Source: Chromatiaceae bacterium
GTDB lineage: Bacteria; Pseudomonadota; Gammaproteobacteria; Chromatiales; Chromatiaceae
Direction: 5' to 3'
Assembly: GCA_003562815.1 (NCBI GenBank)
Contig: PWTO01000276.1
Location: 1-32,351, forward strand
DNA: 32,351 bases
Made by a program: the position numbers and the translations under genes. The notes beneath the pieces were generated by a model. The model was given only the letters and a program-made list of their open reading frames with translations. It was not told where the DNA came from and made no database searches. How positions within the stretch are numbered: the first letter of the stretch is position 1; each line of letters begins with the position of its first letter. Below, in pieces: positions 18,039-26,024 of this stretch.

Positions 18039-19019
18039 ATGCATCCAGCTTTCTCCGTCATCTTCCTGACCACCCTGATCGGTGCGGGTCAAGGTCTCTT
18101 TCTGGCCCTGTTCACGGGCCAGCTCTACTCGACCGTCAGGCTGGTCGAGCAACAGCCGTCCTCGTTCTACGCGGTGGGTAGCGCCCTGTCCTTGGCGTTG
18201 CTCGTGGGCGGGCTTGCGGCCTCGTTTTTTCACCTTGGGCGCCCCGAGCGGGCCTGGCGGGCGGCCGCGATGTGGCGCACGTCCTGGCTCTCGCGCGAGG
18301 TCATCGTACTGCCGGCGATGATGGGCCTGGTCTTCCTCTACGGCGTTTTTCATTGGGCCGGTTGGACCCAGCCGTGGCTCGTGCTCGGCGAGGGGGCATT
18401 GACCATCGATGCCACCTTCGTGCTCGGCATGCTCGGCGTGTTGGTCGCGTTGGTGCTGTTCGTCAGTACCGGGATGATCTACGCCAGCGTCAAATTCCTG
18501 CAGGAGTGGAGTTCGCCCTACACGATCGCGAATTTCATCTTCCTCGGCACCGCGTCCGGTTTCATGCTGGCGGCGGCGTACTCGGCGCTGATCGGTAACA
18601 ATCTGGTGAGCTTCTTCGGCACCTGGGCGGTGATCGCGACGCTGCTCGGGCTCGGTACCCGTTCCGCCTCCTTGATGCGTAACGCAACGCTCAAGCATCG
18701 CAGCAATCTGCAAACCGCGATCGGTGTCCGTCATCGCGGGATCGTGCAGAAGTCCCAGGGCTTCTCGGCGGATTCGTTCAATACCCGCGAGTTCTTCCAC
18801 CATCAAAGCCTGCGGACCCTGAAGCTGATTCGCGTGGCCTTTTTGATCTTGGTGTTCCCGGTGCCAATCATGCTGGTGCTACTGGGCTATCAGCTGCAAT
18901 CGACGACACTGCCGATCCTGGCCTTTGCGATCCAATACCTCGGACTCCTGGCCGAGCGCTGGTACTTCTTCGCCGAAGCCCAGCACCCGCAGAATCTGTA
19001 CTACCAGCAGGTCTCGTAG
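18039..19019 (+). CDS. soeC: Sulfite:quinone oxidoreductase, membrane anchor SoeC
   Basis: 326-aa integral membrane protein of the DmsC-type anchor family, with about eight hydrophobic helices (for example VIFLTTLIGAGQGLFLALF, MGLVFLYGVFHWAGW, FVLGMLGVLVALVLFVSTG and the C-terminal VAFLILVFPVPIMLVLLGY). It would hold SoeAB on the cytoplasmic face and carry the quinone site. SFFHLGRPERAWRAA after helix two and the helix ending GMIYASVKFLQEW are characteristic DmsC-like segments. It contains no cofactor-binding cysteine groups. AGGCAA lies just upstream of the ATG. A hairpin follows 12 nt after the stop, marking the end of the operon. Confidence 0.9.
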   Translation: MHPAFSVIFLTTLIGAGQGLFLALFTGQLYSTVRLVEQQPSSFYAVGSALSLALLVGGLAASFFHLGRPERAWRAAAMWRTSWLSREVIVLPAMMGLVFLYGVFHWAGWTQPWLVLGEGALTIDATFVLGMLGVLVALVLFVSTGMIYASVKFLQEWSSPYTIANFIFLGTASGFMLAAAYSALIGNNLVSFFGTWAVIATLLGLGTRSASLMRNATLKHRSNLQTAIGVRHRGIVQKSQGFSADSFNTREFFHHQSLRTLKLIRVAFLILVFPVPIMLVLLGYQLQSTTLPILAFAIQYLGLLAERWYFFAEAQHPQNLYYQQVS

Positions 19020-19030
19020 TCGAGTGGGTA

Positions 19031-19056
19031 GGCCCGAGCGCGAAACGGCTCGGGCC
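19031..19056. terminator. Hairpin between convergent soeC and small-protein gene
   Basis: A perfect 9-bp inverted repeat, GGCCCGAGC and GCTCGGGCC, separated by an 8-nt loop, sits between the stop codons of soeC (rightward) and the 66-aa gene (leftward). The position and symmetry suit a bidirectional terminator. There is no T run directly after it on the + strand. Confidence 0.6.
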
Positions 19057-19064
19057 TCGCTCGC

Positions 19065-19265
19065 TCAGTGGTGCGAGCTGAGCATCAACTTGAACATCTT
19101 CAGGTTGATGGCGATGAATCGCCAGAACTGCCAAAGCAGACTGGCGCGCATGTAGCGGGTAAAGGCGGTCGGAACCGGCGGGGAATAGGCCTGCTGATAG
19201 GGTTCTTTATTCTTTGGTTTCGTCGCTGCGGGCGCCGCGTCGTTTAAGGTGACATCGCTGCTCAT
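19065..19265 (-). CDS. Small protein with C-terminal amphipathic/hydrophobic helix, next to SQR
   Basis: 66-aa protein I cannot assign to a family. The first half is polar (Ala, Lys, Pro, with QQAYSPPVP), the second is a helix rich in aromatic and hydrophobic residues with spaced basic ones (RASLLWQFWRFIAINLKMFKLMLSSHH), suited to lie in or on the membrane. A strong Shine-Dalgarno (GGAGGT) sits five bases before the ATG, so it is very likely translated. It follows the SQR gene by 71 bp on the same strand. The setting suggests a membrane tether or small partner for the SQR, which is also a monotopic membrane protein. That role is an inference from position and helix character only. Confidence 0.72.
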   Translation of the reverse strand: MSSDVTLNDAAPAATKPKNKEPYQQAYSPPVPTAFTRYMRASLLWQFWRFIAINLKMFKLMLSSHH

Positions 19266-19336
19266 CGTGACCTCCGGTTGGTGGTGGTGGACATTGGCAT
19301 GACTGGAGCCTTCAGCTGCGTGGGGAGGCTACCGGC

Positions 19337-20809
19337 TCAGTGCGGTAACAGCGACCAGCCCGGTCTCATCTTCGCCTGGTAGATGAAGACATGATGGAGG
19401 ATGTACTTCAGCCAGTGTCCGGCGAGGCCGATCTCGCCAAAGGTCAGCTCCATGTCGCGACCGTACTCGGGGTAGGTCTCGTAATCCGGCACCACCGGGT
19501 ACACCGTCATGGTGGCGGCCGAGCCTTTAAAGATGTGCATCCCGGTGGAGGCGACACAGGCCGCGCCCATCTCGGCCATCGAGGCGGTGTGGGTCGGTTC
19601 TGGAGCGCCACTGATCAAATCGCAGAGATTCGCGGCGACCGCTTTGCCAATGGTCGCCGCCGGCATGCCGGTGCGCGGTGGCGTCGGATTGATCGGCGTG
19701 CCGTTGGGGCTCTGCATCGGCTTGCTGATCAGATGCGGCGGCGCGAAGGCGATGCCGATGGCGAAGATGTTCTTGTACTTCGGCGTCTGATAGGTCTTCG
19801 GCCAATCGGCCTTGCTCCATTCCTCGTAGGGTTTCGGCGTGTAATCGCCATCGACCTTCATGAAGCCGTTGGGGGCAAACAGCTCGCTGCTGATGTCGCT
19901 GCCGTCTTGCGCGTAGGCTTTCAGCGGCTGACCGGCGAAGGGCGGGATCAGCATCGCGAAGTCGAACGCGAGCGTGTGCTCGGAGCCATCGAGCAGCTCG
20001 TAGTGGAGCGTGCCCGGCTCGATGCGCTTGACCCCGGCGCGCACGATCCACTCCATGCCGCGCTCGACCATCAGAGATTCGGCGAATACCTTGCCGTTGG
20101 TGATATAGCCGCCGCGCTTGATGTGTACGCCGCCCATGCCGAAGTCGCCGAGTTCGTACTCGTTGCTGATCCAGATGATGCGCGCTTTGTCGCGCACGCC
20201 CTTGGTGCGGAACAGGTGCTCGATGTTGTAGATGTACTCAAAGGCCGCGCCCTGACAGGTACACATGCCATGGCCGGTGCCAACCACGAAGGTGCGCGTT
20301 TCGCCGCGTTGCATCGCGGCGATGTTCGCCTGTAGCTCCTCATTGGCATGCAGTGCATGGCTCGGGGTGCAGACCGAGGTGGTGTAGCCCTCGTCTGGAC
20401 CTAAGCCGGGCGTGGCGCCGAAGTTGAGCTTGGGGCCGGTGGCATTGACCAGGTAATCGTAAGTGAGCGTCTCGCTCTGGCCGGCGCGCGCGGCATCGGT
20501 GTATTCAATGGTGACGTAGGGCGTCTTGGCTGCCTCGCCGCCTTCGGGGTGGATCGAGAGCGCCTTGGCTTGCTTGAAGACGGCGCCGAGGCGCTTATAG
20601 ACCGGGGCTAACGGGAAAGTGACCTGGCGTTCGGTCATCTCACCGACGCCGACCCAGATGTTGGAAGGAATCCAGTTCCAGCGCTCGTTCGGCGAGACGA
20701 CGACGATCTCGTGCTTGTCGTTGGCGCGTTTTTCGTTGAGCCATTTGCCGAGCCAGCGCGCAGTGGTGTGGCCTGAGATGCCCGCGCCGAGGATGACGAT
20801 GCGTGACAT
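19337..20809 (-). CDS. sqr: Sulfide:quinone oxidoreductase family flavoprotein
   Basis: 490-aa FAD protein of the pyridine nucleotide-disulfide oxidoreductase superfamily. The N terminus has the FAD fold VILGAGISGHTTA. Three cysteines lie where SQR needs them: SVCTPSHA, GMCTCQGAAFEY (first or second Cys) and AEMGAACVAST. These support sulfide oxidation to polysulfide or sulfur with electrons to quinone. The C terminus (HWLKYILHHVFIYQAKMRPGWS) is an amphipathic membrane-binding helix. I do not assign an SQR type. Expression should be high: a full AAAGGAGGT precedes the ATG. It converges on soeABC, so sulfide and sulfite oxidation to the same quinone pool are encoded side by side. Confidence 0.85.
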   Translation of the reverse strand: MSRIVILGAGISGHTTARWLGKWLNEKRANDKHEIVVVSPNERWNWIPSNIWVGVGEMTERQVTFPLAPVYKRLGAVFKQAKALSIHPEGGEAAKTPYVTIEYTDAARAGQSETLTYDYLVNATGPKLNFGATPGLGPDEGYTTSVCTPSHALHANEELQANIAAMQRGETRTFVVGTGHGMCTCQGAAFEYIYNIEHLFRTKGVRDKARIIWISNEYELGDFGMGGVHIKRGGYITNGKVFAESLMVERGMEWIVRAGVKRIEPGTLHYELLDGSEHTLAFDFAMLIPPFAGQPLKAYAQDGSDISSELFAPNGFMKVDGDYTPKPYEEWSKADWPKTYQTPKYKNIFAIGIAFAPPHLISKPMQSPNGTPINPTPPRTGMPAATIGKAVAANLCDLISGAPEPTHTASMAEMGAACVASTGMHIFKGSAATMTVYPVVPDYETYPEYGRDMELTFGEIGLAGHWLKYILHHVFIYQAKMRPGWSLLPH

Positions 20810-20815
20810 GCTGTA

Positions 20816-20824
20816 ACCTCCTTT
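20816..20824 (-). promoter_or_regulatory. Strong Shine-Dalgarno of sqr
   Basis: On the minus strand the nine bases AAAGGAGGT lie about six bases before the sqr ATG and are complementary to the anti-Shine-Dalgarno end of 16S rRNA. Most other genes here have only partial sites, so sqr translation is probably unusually efficient. It also fixes the start codon. Confidence 0.8.
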
Positions 20825-20842
20825 GGTTGGTTTTTCAACTTG

Positions 20843-20870
20843 AGCCTAGCAGCCGGAGCAGGCAGTGCAA
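20843..20870 (-). promoter_or_regulatory. Possible sigma-70-like promoter for sqr
   Basis: Read on the minus strand, TTGCAC and TAGGCT are separated by 16 bp and lie shortly upstream of the sqr ribosome-binding site, in the 167-bp gap after the M1 peptidase gene. Both hexamers match the consensus only partly, so this is a candidate found by eye. Confidence 0.25.
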
Positions 20871-20976
20871 AGCGGTCTAGGTCAAGCATTGGATAGCGCC
20901 GCAGGCCGAGCGTTCAGGACTCCAGCTGCGGTGCATTCGGTCGTCGGCCAGCGCCGCTGGCCGCGCCAAATTTGGG

Positions 20977-23217
20977 TCAATCGCTGGCAACGGCGGTGCT
21001 GCTTACGGCAGGCTGTTCGGCCGTGGCTTCGAGCAAGTGAGGGCGGGGCGGATACATCACCGTCGGCCTGGCCTCGGAGAGCCAGCGCGTCAGGCTCGAC
21101 TCGCCCGCTGGCCATTGGCCTTTGCCGACGTTGGTCGCTGCCGCGCCCTCGAAGAGCAGATAACCGTACTTGCTGTAGTGGGGGAGCCTGCGCGCCAGAC
21201 TGCTGATCGCCTCGGCGCTGTCGGCGCCGATCCAGCCCAAGGGCTGCGCGCCGCGATGCGTGCCGATGACCGGTATCCGCTCGACATGCTCGGTCTCGAA
21301 TAGCCTGAGGCGCCGCTGCGCGGGATCGAGCGCGAACACACCTTGCTCGTCGCCGATCGCCGCCAGCGTGGGCAGCCAGCGGTTGCTCCAGCCCAGCAGC
21401 CAGATGGCCCGATCCGAGGGCAATGTCTCGCGCTCGCTGTCGAGCGCGATGGACCAACCCGCATGGCCGCGCTGCCAGGCCTCGGCCAGCTTGCGATAGG
21501 CGGTGCGCCGTTCGGGTGGCGCATCGGCCGGCACCAGGATCAGCCCGCGTTCGGCACCGAACAGGTTGCTGAAGGTGGTCGTCGCTTCGCCCTCGGCCAG
21601 CGTGCGGAAGCTGTCAAAGCGCGGGTCCACCGCGATCCGGGCTGGACGCGCATCCAGGACCGCCGAGAAATCCGCGCCGCGCGCGTCCATCGCCACCAGC
21701 AACTCGCTGGCCGCGCCGTGTTCATCGAGGAGCGCGATGGGTACTGGCAGCGGGAAGGGATCGGCGGCTTGCGTCTGCTCGAGCCGGCCGCTCAGACGCC
21801 AACGGCCGTCGTTGAGCGGCTCCACGGCGACGCTTTCCAAGGCTAGGCTGGGTGCGCCAGGGCGCGTCGTCCAGGCCTCGAAGAAGGCGTTGAGGTCCGC
21901 GCCGGATTCGGCCTCGAAGGCGCTCTGGATGGCGTCCCAGCCGGCCTCGGAGAAGCGATGGTCGCGGTAGAAGCGCCGCAGTCCCTGGGTAAAGGGCGCA
22001 TCACCGAGCTGCATGCGGAGCATGTGGAAGACCATCAGGGCCTTGCCGTAGCCGATCGCCTGCGAGGCGGCGCCGTGGCGACCCTGGAAGGCGCGTAGCG
22101 GAAAGTCCTGGTGGTCGCGCACATAGTCCGCATAGGCCTTGAGCTGGTCACGACGGTAGTCGCTGCCCTTGCCGGCAAGCTCCTGGTTCAGGTGGTCGGC
22201 CAGATAGGCTGTCAGCCCCTCGCTCCAGTTGCCCTGCGCATCATCGACATAGACGCCGTTGCCCCACCAATTGTGCAAGATCTCATGTGGATAGGATGAG
22301 TGCAGGATGAACGGCAGCCGCAGCACCCTGGGACCCAGGAGGGTGAACGAGGGCATGCCGTAGCCGGTTTCCCAGAAGTTTTCGACCAGCGCGAACTTGG
22401 CATAGGGATAGTCGCCGATCAGCTCGCTGTAGCGCGCGAGATAGGTTGCGGTGGCCTCCAGGTAGCGCGCGGCCAGTGCCTCGTCGGCGCGGCGCAGAAA
22501 AGCCTGCGCCTCGGCCACCTCGGTCGACTCGCGATAGAGCGTGAATGGGGCTGCGATCAGATAGAGTACGTCCTGCGGTGCCGTCTCCCGCCAGCCGACA
22601 CGGACGCGCTCACCGTCGTTCTCGATGCTCGGGCCCGCGCCCTGCGAAACCGCGAGCCAGCCCTGCGGTAGGTCGACCTCGAGCGCGAGGGTCTCGAGGC
22701 TGCCCAGTACGCGTGGATACCAGCCGCTATAGCCAGTCAGAAACACGCCCTCGGGGCTGATGGTGCCGAGCGACTGCTGCCGCTCTCGGCCCATGCCTTC
22801 GCGCACCGCATCGAGGCCGTGACGGATGTGGCCCTGATAGCGCAGATGAATCTCGCGGTCATCGCCGGTGAAGAGTCGATATTGAACGAGATGGCCGCGC
22901 CGCGCGACCCGCTCCAGACGCGCCTTGCCACCGACGACCTCCGCCTCGAGCGCCTGGTGCAGTTGCACCAGCAGCGTCGGGGGCGATGCAGGCGGCAGAC
23001 TCATGTAGTCGGTCGCGCTGAGCAGGCCCGTCTCCGGGTCAAGGACGACCGCGAGCCGATGGGCGACCACCGGCCTGGCCTCGGCGCCTGGCTTGGCCTC
23101 GGCGGCGCTCGGCGCCGTGCCGGGACCGAGCGTCGCGAGCAAGAGCAGCCCCAAAAGGACGGCTGGAATGCGGATCGATTGCCGGAACTTGTTGGAATCG
23201 CGCAGGGTCGCTGTCAT
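20977..23217 (-). CDS. M1-like zinc metallopeptidase, exported
   Basis: 746-aa protein with an N-terminal signal peptide or membrane anchor (RIPAVLLGLLLLATLGPGTAPSAAEA). The zinc site of M1 (gluzincin) peptidases is complete: HEILH at about residues 311-315 and the third ligand Glu 18 residues on in NWSEGL. The exopeptidase motif GAMEN expected ~25 residues upstream is absent; the corresponding stretch reads ETGYGMPSFTLLG, so classical aminopeptidase activity is doubtful. The region after ~450 includes a beta-rich domain and a C-terminal alpha/beta part without recognised motifs. The ATG at 23217 precedes the signal sequence directly; the ORF runs 36 codons further without support. It is divergent from the ChaN-PDZ gene. 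Confidence 0.85.
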   Translation of the reverse strand: MTATLRDSNKFRQSIRIPAVLLGLLLLATLGPGTAPSAAEAKPGAEARPVVAHRLAVVLDPETGLLSATDYMSLPPASPPTLLVQLHQALEAEVVGGKARLERVARRGHLVQYRLFTGDDREIHLRYQGHIRHGLDAVREGMGRERQQSLGTISPEGVFLTGYSGWYPRVLGSLETLALEVDLPQGWLAVSQGAGPSIENDGERVRVGWRETAPQDVLYLIAAPFTLYRESTEVAEAQAFLRRADEALAARYLEATATYLARYSELIGDYPYAKFALVENFWETGYGMPSFTLLGPRVLRLPFILHSSYPHEILHNWWGNGVYVDDAQGNWSEGLTAYLADHLNQELAGKGSDYRRDQLKAYADYVRDHQDFPLRAFQGRHGAASQAIGYGKALMVFHMLRMQLGDAPFTQGLRRFYRDHRFSEAGWDAIQSAFEAESGADLNAFFEAWTTRPGAPSLALESVAVEPLNDGRWRLSGRLEQTQAADPFPLPVPIALLDEHGAASELLVAMDARGADFSAVLDARPARIAVDPRFDSFRTLAEGEATTTFSNLFGAERGLILVPADAPPERRTAYRKLAEAWQRGHAGWSIALDSERETLPSDRAIWLLGWSNRWLPTLAAIGDEQGVFALDPAQRRLRLFETEHVERIPVIGTHRGAQPLGWIGADSAEAISSLARRLPHYSKYGYLLFEGAAATNVGKGQWPAGESSLTRWLSEARPTVMYPPRPHLLEATAEQPAVSSTAVASD

Positions 23218-23267
23218 CTGTATCCCTAGAGGCCGTGATGGGACGATGTCTCTCGCAAGACCTTTCG

Positions 23268-23312
23268 TTGAGTACCCCGATTTTGAGTACCCAGATGATC
23301 GGATGATCTGGG
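23268..23312. promoter_or_regulatory. Repeats in the shared M1 peptidase / chaN-like divergent promoter region
   Basis: In the 123-bp divergent gap, TTGAGTACCC occurs twice in direct orientation (23268-23277 and 23283-23292; 15 bp start to start). It is followed by an overlapping inverted repeat CCCAGAT-9 nt-ATCTGGG (23290-23312) that also contains GATGATC twice. Such a layout suits a regulator-binding site serving both genes; no known operator is recognised. Confidence 0.4.
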
Positions 23313-23340
23313 CGCTGTCAGCCAACCCAAGAGAGTCCTA

Positions 23341-24588
23341 ATGACACCGCGACCCACTCCCGTGCTCCTGCGGCTTCTCATGAACCGGCGTCGGGCGTTG
23401 ATCCCGACCCTTGTGCCCGTGCTATTGGCGAGCGTGTTCTCGCTTGCGGCGGGTGTCACCGGATCGGCGAGCGCGAGTGCTGTCCCAGACTCGTCAAAGG
23501 ATGAGCGCGCCCTGGGTGTCGATCCAGCCACCGACGATCCCGCCACCAAGGTGCTCGATGTCTCTCGCCTTGGCGAACTCGATGGCCTGATCGAGCAACT
23601 GGCCGATGACCGTGTGATCTTTGTCGGCGAGACGCATGATCGCTACGAGGACCATCTGAACCAGCTCGCGATCATGCGCGGTCTGCATGAACGCGGCAAC
23701 CCGATCGCGATCGGCATGGAATTCTTTCAGCAGCCGTTTCAGGACACGCTCGATGCCTATGTCGCCGGCGACCTGAGTGAAGCAGAGCTGCTGCGCGAGA
23801 CCGAATACTTCGAGCGCTGGCGGTTCGATTATCGGCTCTACCGGCCGATCCTGCGCTATGCGCGCGCGCATGGCCTGCCGCTGATCGCGCTCAACCTGCC
23901 GCGCGAGATCACCAGGCAGGTGGGCGATGGCGGTATCGCCTCGCTCGGCCCTGAGCAGGCCGCGATGATCCCGCGCGAGATCGATCGCGACGACTCCGAA
24001 TACCGCGCCTATCTGGAGACGGTGTTCGCCATGCATCCGCACTCGGAAGACGCCTCATTCGAGCATTTCCTTGAGGTGCAGCTGCTTTGGGACGAGGGCA
24101 TGGCCGAGCGCGCGGTACGCTGGCTGCGCGAGCACCCCGACGCGCAACTGATCGTGCTGGCCGGCGCGGGGCATATCGAGTACGGCCGGGGCATTCCATC
24201 GCGGGTCCAGCGGCGCCTAGCGGTGCCGATGTCGATTGTGATGAGCGGCCAACAGCGCCCGCTGGACCCAAGGATGGCTGACTTCCTGCTCTATCCGCAG
24301 CCCGTCAGTCTGCCCAAGGCCGGGGTCATGGGGGTGATGTTGGATACCGAGTCGGAAGGCGAGGGCGTTGCGATCCAGGGCTTCGCGCCGCAAAGCGGCG
24401 CGCGTGAGGCCGGCGTCAAGGAGGGAGATCGAATCGTCGGCATCGGTGACACCCTGGTCGCGTCCTATGCCGATATCCGCATTGCGCTCATGGATAGCCG
24501 CCCCGGTCAACGGATGCCGGTCGCGGTGCTGCGTAATCCGCGCCGTGGCGACGCCGAGCAGCTACGCTTCGAGGTGACCTTGCAGTGA
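23341..24588 (+). CDS. ChaN-family (TIKI/TraB-like) protein with C-terminal PDZ domain
   Basis: 415-aa exported protein. A signal sequence covers the Arg-rich N terminus and ALIPTLVPVLLASVFSLAAGVTGSASA. The ChaN/haem-binding-uptake domain runs from about residue 75 to 310 and includes FVGETHDRYEDH (the GxTH active-site type motif), IGMEFFQQPFQD, ALNLPREITR and LAGAGHIEYGRGIP. Members bind haem or act as metal-dependent proteases; which applies here is unknown. The last ~90 residues form a PDZ domain (GVAIQGFAPQSGAREAGVKEGDRIVGIGD), usually a binder of C-terminal peptides. Two further ATGs lie within the first 15 codons. The stop overlaps the trhP start (TGATG), so the two are coupled. Confidence 0.85.
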   Translation: MTPRPTPVLLRLLMNRRRALIPTLVPVLLASVFSLAAGVTGSASASAVPDSSKDERALGVDPATDDPATKVLDVSRLGELDGLIEQLADDRVIFVGETHDRYEDHLNQLAIMRGLHERGNPIAIGMEFFQQPFQDTLDAYVAGDLSEAELLRETEYFERWRFDYRLYRPILRYARAHGLPLIALNLPREITRQVGDGGIASLGPEQAAMIPREIDRDDSEYRAYLETVFAMHPHSEDASFEHFLEVQLLWDEGMAERAVRWLREHPDAQLIVLAGAGHIEYGRGIPSRVQRRLAVPMSIVMSGQQRPLDPRMADFLLYPQPVSLPKAGVMGVMLDTESEGEGVAIQGFAPQSGAREAGVKEGDRIVGIGDTLVASYADIRIALMDSRPGQRMPVAVLRNPRRGDAEQLRFEVTLQ

Positions 24589-25997
24589 TGTCAGCGCACG
24601 CCCGATCGCGCGGTGTCGCGCCAGCGCCAGCTCCGGCTTCGACCTTTGCCGCGCCCCCGGCCCCGGAGCTGCTCGCGCCCGCAGGTACGCTGCGCAATCT
24701 GCGCTACGCGCTTGCCTATGGGGCCGACGCCGTCTATGCCGGTATCCCACGCTACAGTCTGCGGGTGCGCAATAACGAGTTCGGCTCGCTCGCGGCCCTC
24801 GCCGAAGGGATCGCTGCGGTGCGCGCTGCCGGCAAACGCTTCTATCTGGCCGCGAACCTGATGCCGCACGGCGCCAAGCTGGCGACCTTTCAGGCCGATC
24901 TGGAGCCGGTGATTGCACTGGGTCCAGATGCGCTGATCCTGTCCGATCCGGGGTTGATCCTGCTGGTGCGCGAGCGATGGCCGGAGGTTGCCATCCATCT
25001 CTCGGTGCAAGCCAATACCACCAATGCCGCAGCGGTGCGCTTCTGGCAGCAGCAGGGGCTGCGCCGCGCGATCCTCTCGCGCGAACTCTCGCTCGATGAA
25101 ATCGCCGAGATTCGCGAGGCTTGCCCGGAGATGGAGCTTGAAGTGTTCGTCCACGGCGCGCTCTGCATTGCCTACTCGGGCCGCTGTCTGCTCTCGGGCT
25201 ATCTGAACCATCGCGATGCCAATCAGGGCAGCTGCACCAATGCCTGCCGCTGGTCCTACCGGGTTGGGCAGTCGTCAAGCACGGCGGCGATGGGGCCGCC
25301 GCCAGAGAGGGCGATCGATCAACGCGCGGCTGAGCTGAGCGCGGATGCGGCGCCCGAACGCCATCCCGAGGCCGATCAGGTCTGGCTGCTGGAAGAGGCC
25401 GAGCGGCCTGGCGAGTACATGGCGATGTTCGAGGATGAGCATGGCAGCTATGTGATGAATTCGCGCGATCTGCGCGCGGTCGAGCATGTCGCGCGCCTCA
25501 GCGCCATCGGTGTCGATTCGCTCAAGATCGAAGGCCGCACCAAGTCGCATTACTACACGGCGCGCACCACCTCGGTCTATCGTCGGGCGATCGATGATGC
25601 TGCCGCCGGGAGAGGTTTCGATCGCGGCCTGCTCGACGAACTCGACGGCTTGGCCAATCGCGGCTACACCGAGGGTTTCCTGCGCAGACATGCCCCCTCG
25701 GCGCTGCAAAATTACGCCGCCGGCAGCTCGGTCAGCGAGCGCCGACAGTTCGTCGGCGAACTCGCGCGGGTCGATACCGCAAGCGGCCTCGCCGAGGTGC
25801 GGGTGCGTAATCGCTTCGCACTGGGCGATGAGCTGGAATGGATCACCCCGGCGGGCCTGCGGCGCTTTCGGCTGGAGCAGTTGAGCGCGACCGATGGCCG
25901 GCCCCTTGATGCAGCGCCCGGCGATGGCTGGACAGTGCGCATCCCGCTGCCGGATCAACCGCTTCCGGCGGAGGCGCTCCTCGCGAAGGTGCTCTAA
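24588..25997 (+). CDS. trhP: Peptidase U32 family tRNA hydroxylation protein TrhP
   Basis: About 469 aa, homologous to E. coli YegQ/TrhP, which helps form 5-hydroxyuridine at position 34 of tRNAs using prephenate-derived chemistry. The U32 domain shows ELLAPAGTLRNLRYALAYGADAVYAG, LSVQANTTNAAA and the Fe-S type cysteine set FVHGALCIAYSGRCLLSGYL with GSCTNACRW. Then come NSRDLRAVEHV and SLKIEGRTKSHYYTA, both typical. The start is the ATG at 24588 sharing a base with the chaN-like stop; a GTG directly before it (24585) is equally possible. An Ala/Pro-rich tail of about 25 residues precedes the domain. YegQ in E. coli is 453 aa, so the length fits. Confidence 0.9.
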   Translation: MSAHARSRGVAPAPAPASTFAAPPAPELLAPAGTLRNLRYALAYGADAVYAGIPRYSLRVRNNEFGSLAALAEGIAAVRAAGKRFYLAANLMPHGAKLATFQADLEPVIALGPDALILSDPGLILLVRERWPEVAIHLSVQANTTNAAAVRFWQQQGLRRAILSRELSLDEIAEIREACPEMELEVFVHGALCIAYSGRCLLSGYLNHRDANQGSCTNACRWSYRVGQSSSTAAMGPPPERAIDQRAAELSADAAPERHPEADQVWLLEEAERPGEYMAMFEDEHGSYVMNSRDLRAVEHVARLSAIGVDSLKIEGRTKSHYYTARTTSVYRRAIDDAAAGRGFDRGLLDELDGLANRGYTEGFLRRHAPSALQNYAAGSSVSERRQFVGELARVDTASGLAEVRVRNRFALGDELEWITPAGLRRFRLEQLSATDGRPLDAAPGDGWTVRIPLPDQPLPAEALLAKVL

Positions 25998-26024
25998 GGT
26001 CGTCAGGTCGGCCTGAGTGCCGGT

